Source of the DNA: Xenoacremonium recifei
Lineage: Eukaryota; Ascomycota; Sordariomycetes; Hypocreales; Nectriaceae
Reading direction: 5' to 3'
Assembly: GCA_012184525.1 (NCBI GenBank)
Contig: WOFQ01000041.1
Coordinates: 62,001 to 126,000 of the forward strand
DNA length: 64,000 nt
Part shown: piece after piece, positions 32,216 to 41,713 of the stretch
Numbering within the stretch: position 1 is the stretch's first letter
Layout: each line of letters starts with the position of its first letter
The notes under the pieces: generated by a model
Told to the model about the DNA's origin: nothing
Database searches by the model: none
What the model saw: the letters and a program-made list of their open reading frames with translations, nothing else
Position numbers and translations under genes: made by a program

Positions 32216-33872
32216 CTAAATTTCCTGGTTCTTTATAATGACCTTTATTTCCTTGCCACTAGCTACCGCCTCAAAGGCGTCTCTGGCTCTTGATAATGGA
32301 AAGGTTGCGGTAATGAGGGGTTTGAGATCAACCACTCCGCGGGCAAGCATATCTATAGCACTTGGGAAGCAGGACGCAGTATAGCGCGTGATGCCTATTC
32401 TCATACACTTAATATTAGCCAAGAAATTGAATCAAAGAGTGACCATACCTCGAACGTCGAGATCCTTATTAGTCATCGCTACCGTCGGAAACCTATGTGT
32501 CTGAACATGACTTAACCCAACTTGGAGATCTGTATCTGTGTCAGTTTGACCTGGGGAAGGATCATCTTGTTTGCAAGACCAAGAAGGCAACTCACAAATT
32601 CCCCCTTGCTTGCAAATGGCAATACCATGAAACATGGCATCTTCGGCTCCGGCTGCCTCAATTACTCTATCAACACCACGTTCATCTGCCAGACCGCACG
32701 TCTCAATAATTTCTGACATCTTCTTCTGCGCACACTCCCACCTGAAGTCGCTGAGTGCAGCGGTGGTAGACGAATGATCGCTGTTACGAGCCTCGGCAAC
32801 ATGGCCATTAACCTGGGCCTTTGAGAGCATCTCGGTCGGTAGGTGATCAATGTGGAAGACATGATCAATAATTGGCTTCCCGGTTAGCGGAGACAGATAG
32901 CTTTTAGCAAACTCAACACGCGAAGGGCTGATATCAAAAGCAATGATCTTGCTCATTGAGTAGGCGCGGGCCACTGCTGCAGTGATAAGACCAATAGGAC
33001 CGCAACCACTATGAAAAATGGTCGGTAACTCATCACCACAAGGGGGCTGACTAGGCGAGGTAAAAAGACTTACAAGATGGCAATAGTGTGGTGAGGTTTG
33101 AGCTCAGCTCGTTTGCCTATCTGGACACCAATCTATAAGCTGGTCAGCGAACCGGGCTTTTTTTTTTATAAAGAAACCCTGCTTATTAGGGCGGCGGCAT
33201 ACAGCTAGTGGCTGAATACTGCCCGCTTCATCCCAGCCCACCGTATCCGGGATGTGAGGCGCCATGTCCGCGGGAAGGGCAAAGAATCTAAGAGTTTACA
33301 GATTAGACGGGGCCAAATTGATGGGCAGAAAGGAAGGGGGAATTGCCTCGACAAAGATCCATGCGTTCCAGGAGCACCACAATATCGTATGTTGAGGCAG
33401 ATGTTACTCCGGCCCCCTTTACAGTTGACGCATCTTCGACAGGGTAGGCCTGGCTCGACTGAAAGTAATTTTTAGCGTATGAGATCTGTGGGGGAGGATA
33501 TAGCAAGATGAAACCCGAGTAATATCTGCTATGTGTCGAACCTGAGCCAAACGTACCTGCAACCCTATCGCCTACCTTATGAGTTGTTACAAGATCTCCT
33601 ACGGCAATGACCTCACCGGCTGCTTCATGGCCCATTACAGTAGGCTCGGTAATCGGCCGTCCACCAACGCCACCTGCTAGATAGGCATGCATGTCTGATC
33701 CACATATTCCATTTGAGATGACTTTGACAAGAATGCCATCTGGTTGCAACACTGGAAGGTCGATAGGCCTGATATCCACCGTTCGTGTCTGGACAAGGAG
33801 GCAAGAGGAGTTTGGGGGCAACTGGAGAGCCGCAACCTGTGGTGGTTGTGTCGTAGCGTGTGAATGACACAT
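32216..33872 (-). CDS. Zinc-dependent polyol/alcohol dehydrogenase (MDR)
   Basis: Seven exons on the minus strand: 33872-33557, 33458-33347, 33287-33203, 33132-33074, 33008-32596, 32535-32449 and 32394-32216, giving 416 residues. Catalytic zinc ligands are Cys57 (GICGSDMH), His82-Glu83 (MGHEAAGE), and possibly Glu107. The structural-zinc lobe has Cys112, 115, 118 and 126. The NAD(P)-binding motif is GCGPIGLITAAVA. It resembles sorbitol/xylitol and L-threonine dehydrogenase-type MDRs. A roughly 40-residue insertion (LPTEMLSKAQVNGHVAEARN onward) extends the coenzyme domain relative to the usual 350-380 residues. The second intron (33288-33346) must begin with GC (GAG/GCAATT) to keep the conserved GSLSRFFALPADM; a GT donor three to five bases earlier would delete two conserved residues. 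Expected to oxidise a hydroxyl of the imported substrate. Confidence 0.85.
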
Positions 33873-34444
33873 CTTGACGAGTATGTAGTTATGACCACTG
33901 ACAATCCCTTAACCTGGGTAACTTAACTATGCTATTCAGCGAGTAAAGGGATAGAAAGTAAGCAAAAATGAGACCAGCGTGAAGTATGTTGGTATATAAT
34001 ATTACGTGAGGATTTTGCAACTGACTATAACGGGGCAAATTTTAGGTTGGCCTTCAGGATGTAATCTTCATCGAAGCTAATCACATGGGCATTGGCATTT
34101 GACCGGTAATACTGGCTTTCCGTTCTGTTAAATTCTCACTGGGAACCAATCGGCGTTTCTTTATTTAGCCATCTAGGCTCTCAACGTCCCCGGATCCCTG
34201 ATTTTAGTGCCTTGTGATCCAATAGAACTAAGGATGTCGCGCGCAATAAACCCCGCATTTTGCTCCAGACTTCGGTTAATCTCTCGTCACTGCTCTGTTC
34301 ATGAAGCCGCCTCCAAAAAATGTGTGGGTTGGTCTTCAAGCTCACGGAATCTAAAGATCAGTGATTCCAAAGCTTGGCTCTATCTGCGCACTGGACAGTC
34401 TCTATGAGTTGCTGACAGTTTCTTCCTTTTGACTACTGGGAAAA
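33873..34444. promoter_or_regulatory. Divergent promoter of the MDR and SDR genes
   Basis: A 572-bp region separates the diverging starts of the zinc dehydrogenase (minus) and the SDR (plus), so the two are probably co-regulated. No ORF of note. Individual factor sites were not decided. Confidence 0.5.
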
Positions 34445-36055
34445 ATGTCTTTACAAATTTCCGACATCTTCAATGTCGCAGGAAAGGTACAGTTATCATG
34501 GGCTCAACAATTAGATCAGCTCGATAACCGTACCTTAGGTCGTCGTTGTCACTGGTGGTGGGACTGGACTCGGAAAAGGTGTGATTCCCTGGATGTCCAT
34601 ATGAGTTATGCGCAGAAGTCTCATTCGTTTTGTCCGTCGCAGCCATTGCCGAAGGATTTGCCACCAACGGTTCTAAGGTCTACATCGTTGGCCGTCGCAG
34701 AAACACGCTTGACGCCACGGCAGAAGAAATCAACAGAAAATGCAAATCCGGCGGTAACATTCTTGTGTAAGTGTCTCAAGGCTTCTACGCGCCCTGTACT
34801 GTTGTAGCTATGAACCCGACTAACCTCATGATTGTTTGCAGTGTCCAAGGTGATGTCGGGTCAAAGGAGGGATGCGCTGCCCTGGTAGAACACATCTCAA
34901 AGCTAGAAGGCCAAGTCAGTAAATGTGATAAATTATAAGTATCTGACAAGGAATGAGATCTGATCGGCACTTAGTTGGATGTCCTCGTTAACTGCGCTGG
35001 AGTGTCCAAGCAGATCGACTACCCTACGTGGGACCATAACGATGGTGTGTTGTCGCCTCGATCGTTCTATTGTATTACCACTAATTATTTTTCTGAAATA
35101 GCCGAAGCTGTACAGAATGCTCTGTGGGAGGGCGTTGATGAGTGGGTTACCGTCAGCTTTTATTCTCAAGTCTTTCCAGCCTAACCATTTCTAGTGACCA
35201 TTTTGCGTTCACGAATTCTGGTATTTGATAGAGATATTGGACACCTTCGCTTCTTGGAAATAACACCTCGCAGTTAATGTTAACGGGGTCTACTTTACCA
35301 CAGTAGGATTCCTCCCTCTTCTGCGCAAGGCTGAGGATCCCAGCGTCATTATCATTTCATCGCTTTCGGCTATCACCAACCAAAGAGTTCAGGGTTCGAC
35401 TACTTATGCACTCTCTAAGGTATCTTCATATCTAGAACCTTAACGTTACTGCATGGGCTGACTTAAAACTAGGTCGCCTGTAAGTTTTTAACTACGAATC
35501 AGCCTGAATTTCACTAATAGGTGAAGCATGGCATCTGACAAAGCTTCTTGCTGGCCGATTCCATCCGTATGTGAATTACACGAGATGAACACTCAGTGTC
35601 TTACTCTCAACTATAGGATGAAAGTCCGAGTGAACTGCGTTTTGCCCGGAATCTTCCCCACGGAGATGACTACTACAGATAACTCATGTAACCCCGAGAA
35701 GCTGAATAAATTCTCCGCAAAGGCAGCACAGAGATGCACCGCCGGTAAGAAGACTTTATTGATATCCAAGCAAATGGATTTTGAAGCTGGTTGATGGCGA
35801 GCACCATAGACTGACAGGTTGCTGCAGATCGCGCTGGAAAGCCTGCAGAAATAGTCGGGCCTTGCCTCATGCTGGCCTCTGCAGCAGGGAGTTACTTCAA
35901 CGGCAGCTACCTTGTAACAGATGGAGGTCGCGCTATGGTAAGAGCCTCAAGAACTATTAAGGGCCGTAATTATGTTCTCGTATGCTGACTTCCGCTTACA
36001 GGGTTGCTCCATAAATGATGGCATTCGTATGCCTGATGAGACATACGTCCAGTGA
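34445..36055 (+). CDS. Short-chain dehydrogenase/reductase, 13 exons with a 7-nt microexon
   Basis: Exons: 34445-34486, 34539-34578, 34643-34766, 34842-34914, 34975-35044, 35102-35141, 35195-35220, 35274-35419, 35473-35479, 35521-35566, 35617-35744, 35828-35937 and 36002-36055. They join to exactly 301 residues without a stop. The classical SDR elements appear in order: TGGGTGLGKAIA (residues 19-30, cofactor), LVNCAGVS (98-105), SSLSAI (Ser), and YALSK (Tyr183, Lys187), then VNCVLPGIFPTEMT. All twelve introns are GT-AG; the shortest is 41 nt (35480-35520). Exon 9 is GTCGCCT, needed to give SKVACEAWHLTKLL; skipping it shifts the frame to an early stop. An NAD(P)-dependent oxidoreductase, annotated in relatives as 3-oxoacyl reductase-like or sorbose-reductase-like. 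It probably works with the divergent MDR. Confidence 0.85.
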
Positions 36056-36548
36056 ACCATCAACAAACGCGTGGAGAGGAGACTTAATAAAAATATTCAC
36101 ATTCATAGCTAAATATTAGCTATTTCAAGCAAGCGTGGAATGATGTTACTGCTCGTCCTGCTCTGTTGTTTCCGCCTTGCGGTTTGGCTCCTTGTTGCGG
36201 ATTTTACCATGGCTTGCAGACCATTATCCAAAAGTAAAATTGACAGAACTACCCTCTCATGCACCGGAAGTCTTATCTCGTGCCACGTTGGACGGGTTTC
36301 AGAACAAAGGATCTCCGCAAAACATGGAGCCATCTAATAATAACATAGAGGTTCGTGTTTTTCTTTTTTCTTTTTCGTTTTAACAGAACTTTCCTTCCTC
36401 GCTCAATCAGTTTGTTCTTTCTGTTTTGTGAAGGACTTATCTGCGATAAGCCATCGTAATGATAAGGATCTATGATACAACATCGTTTATTTTCAAAGAT
36501 TTCATACACTTCTTCATTTCCCTGCTGGCAACCTTCCATCTCTAAACT
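36056..36548. other. Convergent 3' region
   Basis: 493 bp between the stops of the SDR and the dioxygenase genes. T-rich runs (CTTTTTTCTTTTTC near 36362) and no gene. Confidence 0.45.
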
Positions 36549-37891
36549 TCAGTAAGAGTCCAGGCCTATGAGTTGTCTAGTCCGAGATGAAAGCTTCAAA
36601 TCCTGCAATGGTTTGTTCTTGGCGTCCTCATAGGATGGATGATCCTCCGGGGGGATACGTGGCAAGACACGGATGACGGATGGGTCATGGGCAGTGTTAT
36701 TCCTACGTGCAAAGGCTTCAAGACGCTGGGCCTTTGTCTTCTCATCAACCATGTCCGCGGGTTTGTAGCATACATCTATCAAGTAGTTAGCATAGTAAGT
36801 AATTCCACGAATGTCAACTTACAAGCCGCGAAGCGATCATTTGTAGACGAAGGAGGAGCACCATAGTGCACGGTTCTCTGTAGTTCTGTCAGCGTCAAGG
36901 TCTCACTGCCGCCTGTTAAACTTACCGAGTCCCAAAGCAGAAGGTCGCCAGGACGAGCGCACACTTTAATCCACTTGCAACCTTTCTTCTCAAGCCATTG
37001 ACACATCTCCTCATCGAGGAACTGTTGTTCCCACTTGTTCCATCCATTGGGACCTTTCTTATGATCGAAATGTTCCCATAGCTCAGCATAGTACTGGCTG
37101 GAGCCTTCCAGTACCATCAGGCCACCGTCTTCTTCACCATTTGGAAGAAGATTCATAATACCCTGAATACACTGCAGGTTTGTCCGAAGAGGTGATTGAT
37201 CAACATGCGCCCAGGGAGCAAAGGATGGGTCTGTTTTCGGGCGTCCAAGCTCCGGGATGGACATGTTCAATCCATCTATAAGACATGATAAGTATTATAA
37301 TAATCTTTAATAGGAGCGGCATAGAATGAACGTAAGGATGATTTACCGTAGGATACAAGGAGCTTGTCGGTGCCCCAGATCTGGGCAAATTTGTCAATGA
37401 TTTCTGGTTCGGACTTGAGATCCCATGTAAATTGCTCATGAGCAATGTCGTACCTAGTTATTGTTAGGAAAACAGGATATATACGTAGAGAATCTTCTCT
37501 GCAGTGCATACTCACCGAGCATAAATGCCACCCCGGTGGTGGAAAGGTAAAAAATCGGCTTTACGCGTCTTCGCGTCCTTGCGATTGTAACCAAGATTCC
37601 AACTTTCCAACCATGTGTACATCTTATCCGCATAAGCTAGTGCCGTCTCCTCTGAGATGGTCTGGGGTACGATCGTCCATCCACGACAACGAAGTTCTTG
37701 CATCCATTGCGGTGCCTACGATAGTACTGAAGTCAGTATGTTGTTCATATCGTCCTCGAAGTCAGGCAAGAGAGGTGAGACGCTGAAAGAGGGTGAGGTC
37801 TTACATCTTGGGCCTGGCCATTCTCGAGGCTCAAGCTGAGCATCGGACGCGTCGTTTGAGCTTGGATAGTAGTAACTTGATAAGAAGCCAT
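36549..37891 (-). CDS. Phytanoyl-CoA dioxygenase (PhyH)-like Fe(II)/2-oxoglutarate enzyme
   Basis: Six exons on the minus strand: 37891-37805, 37715-37516, 37453-37347, 37275-36926, 36877-36823 and 36775-36549, giving 341 residues. The metal-binding facial triad is visible: His155-x-Asp157 in WAHVDQSPL and the distal His252 in RTVHYGAPP. The latter is assembled only after removal of a 48-nt intron. CIQGIMNLL and DGGLMVLEGSSQ are typical of the PhyH fold. Fungal PhyH-like enzymes hydroxylate varied small molecules; phytanoyl-CoA itself should not be assumed. An in-frame ATG twelve codons upstream (37927) is possible. The gene closes the catabolic block and faces the SDR tail to tail. Repeated CCGGTTAAA motifs lie about 330-380 bp upstream. 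Confidence 0.85.
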
Positions 37892-39250
37892 AATGAGCTT
37901 AAGAATTTCAGGAATAATTGCCGACAAAACTTTGAAGTGGTTATCGATACGTGTATGATGCTACAGTTTAGTGTAATCACTTGTATGCGTTAGGCTTCGC
38001 CTTTGAATGGTGGTTATAAGTAGTCCCAGAACTGTCAATCCTTTACAGTAAGTGATCACAATGAGCCCGGCAAATTCGCTTTGCCTTCCTTGCCCCCGCA
38101 TAAATCTGTTCTTACTTTCGATTATCAGACCATCGAACGTGGGGTCAGGGGATCGCCATTGTGTCCAAGCGAAAGACAGAATGACATGTTTGTGGATCCC
38201 CCTGCGAGTTAGATGACATCCAGCCGGTTAAATATTCTCTGCGAAGACAGAGGTTTAGCAGACCCGGTTAAACCTCTGGCCAAAATTCAGCTTCTCGTTA
38301 TCAAATAGTGAGGCATAATGAGAATCGGATTGCTGGCCACTCAGACGACGGCATAGCCGAATTTTCTCTTTGCATAAGTTATGAGTCTCGCAACATATCG
38401 CTGAGGAAGTAAAATCGCTTTATCAATTGCCCTAATTCTGAGTCGATATCTTCCCCGAAGCCACCAACCTATGATGCCAATATCTATTGACCTCAATACT
38501 TCATCGCTAAGTATCTGAAGCATATCATTTTATAATTATTGCGGCGTTCATACTTAAATTTAAGGCCATTGAAGTACGAGAATTGAATAGAGGTAAAAGA
38601 CTCTTTATCATCATCGGAGATCGTGATCAAGTAGCATACGGCTGAAATGATTTGAAACCGTTACAAATCATGAAAATGGCAAGCATTAAAGTGTTTATTC
38701 TGCAGCCTTGGGTGATATAATACTTCGGAGTGAAGTTTGATTTCTAGATCATCTGAAATCTTTCTATATAAGAAAAGCAATTCATCCTCTAGGGTAGCCA
38801 ACCGCGTTTCAGCCCAGGGGTAAGACAACTTTTTCCATGTTATCTACGGAGTACTCTTTGTAGTGTATGAAGGAATGATATTCCCTGACAGTTCAATGGA
38901 CAGTTCGAACATGAAAGGTCCAGAGAATACAGTTTCCGCGTACGGACTACTAGCCCTTCAATGGGCTCGTCTTTACAATAACCTGACCAGTGCGTATTAT
39001 AATTCTCCCTCGCCGGCGAAGGAGCCCGCATTATCACAAAAGGGATTTAGCGCCAACCTGGCCGGTCTCGTATTTGCCAACCGTCGGAGTCTTTTAATAA
39101 CTTGCCCGATTTAGACTTAACAGAATGGGGCCGGAGACGGAGTCTTCCACACAGCCACGGGCAGCCTACGGTGCGGCTGAGAAAAATGCCTTGCTGTCCG
39201 ATGTATCCGGCGTTCTTCTTTTTTTCTTTCTTCAACAGCACCTTCTCAGG
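37892..39250. other. Divergent intergenic region
   Basis: 1.36 kb between the PhyH-like gene and the Cys-repeat protein gene. The middle (38300-38800) is AT-rich with no recognisable gene. CTACGGAGTAC at 38844-38854 matches an octamer frequent in Aspergillus/Penicillium intergenic DNA. Confidence 0.45.
38224..38277. promoter_or_regulatory. Repeated CCGGTTAAA motif with a 9-bp inverted repeat
   Basis: CCGGTTAAA at 38224-38232 and CCGGTTAAAC at 38264-38273. The second copy is embedded in a perfect inverted repeat, AGAGGTTTA (38249-38257) and TAAACCTCT (38269-38277), with an 11-nt spacer. It sits upstream of the PhyH-like gene; related motifs precede the MFS gene. A binding site for the cluster regulator is an inference. 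Confidence 0.35.
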
Positions 39251-41371
39251 ATGGGGCGACTGAGCAAGTTCATCTCCAAGGCTGGAGACATTGTCCAGCA
39301 AGTAAGCGACGAGATTCAGAAGCCACAGCAACAACAGCAAGGTTATCAACAGGCCCCCGGACAACCACAGGGATATCCGCAACAGCACAGTCAGCAATAT
39401 TTCCCGCAACAAACCCAATTCCAACCGCCAGCTCCGCAGACCCAGCAGCCCTACCAGGCTCAAGGGCATTTTCCTCAGCAGTACCAATCACCATCGCAGT
39501 ATTCACCCAACCAGGTGCACGCATCACATCAACCAACCTCCACGCCGCCTCATCAGGCCTCTCAAGTCTCTCAAGTCCAGTACGCACCTACGGGGCAGTA
39601 CAACTACGAAACTCAACGCGCCGGCCCTAGTTATTCCAGTCTCGCATCAGTCACCATGCAGCGCAACAACCAGAATGCGACTTTACCCTCGGGATTGCGT
39701 CCGACCACTGAGTGTGTCGATAATCCTGTGACGTTCGCTCTCGACTGGTTCGTCCATGGTGCTGCACCTGGTTTCACTGTTTGCAGTCGATGCTACTCGG
39801 ATTATATTCTCAATTCTGCTTTCCGCGGTGTTTTCTCCCAAACCCATCTTCCGGCGGGTAAGGCTCGGCAATGTCTCTTCAGCAGGCCACGGGTGAAGGA
39901 ATTCTTATGGCCCGAGGCCGTCGCATCTTCCAGCTTAGACGGCTTGGTGACATACATGAGGACGCGGTCTGAATTGCCAGCATGTCCTGAAGCAAATCCC
40001 CAGACAGGGCAGAACTGGCATATTGCCCTTGAAAACCCAGATCTGGGATTCTGTCCTGGCTGCTACGAAGATTATATTCGCTCGGGCCCTTTCGAATCCT
40101 GTTTCCGACTTGAAACACGAGAAGAGGCACGTATCTGTCACCACGCTGTGTGGTCTTACCGTCGCATGTTGGAAACGTATTCTAAATCCCGAAACTGGCG
40201 TGCATTTATATCCGAATCATCTCAGCGTCTACAGGTTGTCGCTTGCCCAAAGACGGAGTTGGTTACTGGCCCTGGTAGAAATTGGTTTGTCTCTCCGCGT
40301 GGCCCAGACGGATTCCAAGTTTGTGAAGCATGTTATTGGGACTATTTCCGCGGCTCTCGAGACGGCGCATCGTTTCATGCAAAACAGCTCGGAACTCAAG
40401 AACAGGCAATTTGCTTGATGAGCCAGATCAACTTCCTGATCCCCGTGATGCGGGCTCATGAGATGAAAAATCTTGACATCTTCTGGCAAGCCGCTAGAGG
40501 AATATCAGAGAATCCGCTGTGTACTGCGAAAGGCATAACGGGTGCCCGGTGGTATACCCTTCCGAATAGCCCCGCGGAGTTTGACGTATGCGGTGCTTGT
40601 TTGGCGGGTATAGTTGCGCCTTTGGGTTTGGAGCATCATTTCCAACTCAAAACATCAGTCGGCCCGACAGATACCCTCCTCTGCTGCTTCAACATCCAAG
40701 GCTTCTGGAGAGCATTTCTGTACTTGGAGAAACTTATGGAGGGTTTCTATATAGATTCTTGGAAACCTCTTGGCGAGTTAGCAACGCGGCTGGCGCATGC
40801 TCCAGCGTGTCCAAAGATCAATCGACAAGAGGCGGCACGAAATCGGAGATGGTGGGGATGGAACGACGCACACATCTGCGAAGAATGCTACAGCATTTCA
40901 ATCCGAGGATCAAGTCTGGAACCAGCCTTCGAGTTGAGGGATCAAGATATTGCCGAACCTCGTATTTGTGACCTGTTCTCCGGCCGAATGCGGAACAGGT
41001 ACCACACAGCTTGCGAAAATAACGACTTGACAGGCTTTCTTCAATTTGCTCGACAGCGGCGACAGACGTACCTTCAGACAATGCCTGAATGTGACCGGCT
41101 TTTGTCACAGGCTAAATTTGCTTTGAGCCAAGCCCAGACACTTGGCCTCGCTGCTGTAACTTTCAGTGCGGCCGGAAACTTGACGGACTCCACATGGGGG
41201 CACTCGTATACTGTCGGAAACTCGGTGGTTGGTCATGGATATGCTAATGAGCAGTTGATGAATGCTGCTATGGCGGATCACCAGATGCAAATGACAGGGG
41301 CGGCAGCAACTGGACCTGCTGCTATCGCGAGAGTCGGGATGTTGGAGAAGATGTGGAAGATGGTAGAGTGA
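39251..41371 (+). CDS. Uncharacterised protein with five tandem Cys/Trp/CxxC repeats
   Basis: Intronless, 706 residues from the ATG at 39251 (the frame runs on to an earlier ATG at 39125, but MGRLSKFISKAGDIVQQ is a better start). Residues about 20-150 are a Gln/Pro/Tyr-rich, probably disordered tail. The rest contains five copies of a motif: Cys, 9-14 residues, Trp, 8-14 residues, then C-x2-C followed mostly by Tyr. Examples are FTVCSRCYSDYI, LGFCPGCYEDYI, FQVCEACYWDYF, FDVCGACLAGI and AHICEECYSISI. Each copy has an earlier Cys (for example PACPEANP, VACPKTEL) and a Trp. The spacing suggests small zinc-knuckle modules, each with three or four Cys. The C-terminus is Ala/Gly/Met-rich. I know related fungal hypothetical proteins only as a pattern and no function; zinc binding is inferred. 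Confidence 0.75.
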   Translation: MGRLSKFISKAGDIVQQVSDEIQKPQQQQQGYQQAPGQPQGYPQQHSQQYFPQQTQFQPPAPQTQQPYQAQGHFPQQYQSPSQYSPNQVHASHQPTSTPPHQASQVSQVQYAPTGQYNYETQRAGPSYSSLASVTMQRNNQNATLPSGLRPTTECVDNPVTFALDWFVHGAAPGFTVCSRCYSDYILNSAFRGVFSQTHLPAGKARQCLFSRPRVKEFLWPEAVASSSLDGLVTYMRTRSELPACPEANPQTGQNWHIALENPDLGFCPGCYEDYIRSGPFESCFRLETREEARICHHAVWSYRRMLETYSKSRNWRAFISESSQRLQVVACPKTELVTGPGRNWFVSPRGPDGFQVCEACYWDYFRGSRDGASFHAKQLGTQEQAICLMSQINFLIPVMRAHEMKNLDIFWQAARGISENPLCTAKGITGARWYTLPNSPAEFDVCGACLAGIVAPLGLEHHFQLKTSVGPTDTLLCCFNIQGFWRAFLYLEKLMEGFYIDSWKPLGELATRLAHAPACPKINRQEAARNRRWWGWNDAHICEECYSISIRGSSLEPAFELRDQDIAEPRICDLFSGRMRNRYHTACENNDLTGFLQFARQRRQTYLQTMPECDRLLSQAKFALSQAQTLGLAAVTFSAAGNLTDSTWGHSYTVGNSVVGHGYANEQLMNAAMADHQMQMTGAAATGPAAIARVGMLEKMWKMVE

Positions 41372-41713
41372 TGAGAACATAGCTATAGGAAGGAGTTTCA
41401 CCTCTCGACTTGAGGGCTTGAATTAAGTTTATTGTAGCCACACTGTATCGCGATGGCAGGTATTGAGATAGTTTTTAATTTTATACACGTTATCAATGCC
41501 TTTCTCTTCGATCTTAACCTCCGAGGACAAACCGGCGTTGTGTTACACCCGACCTAGAACCGGAAATTCCACACATCGGCGTTGGCGCGCCCCAACTTCC
41601 GATCTCCGTGTCGTTTCAAATGAACCTGATCTCGAGTATTTAATCAGCCGAAATTATGGTTTATTTGATTGAATAATGCCCTTGGTGTCAGTTCATGTCA
41701 CTCATCAGTCAGT
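41372..41713. other. Intergenic, no gene seen
   Basis: 342 bp. Holds the 3' end of the Cys-repeat gene and the promoter of the carrier gene. Confidence 0.45.

Noticed and set aside
39125..39250. Upstream ATG adding 42 residues to the Cys-repeat protein
   Set aside because: The added segment holds an odd hydrophobic run (GVLLFFFLQQHLL) without support, and MGRLSKFISKAG is a more natural start.
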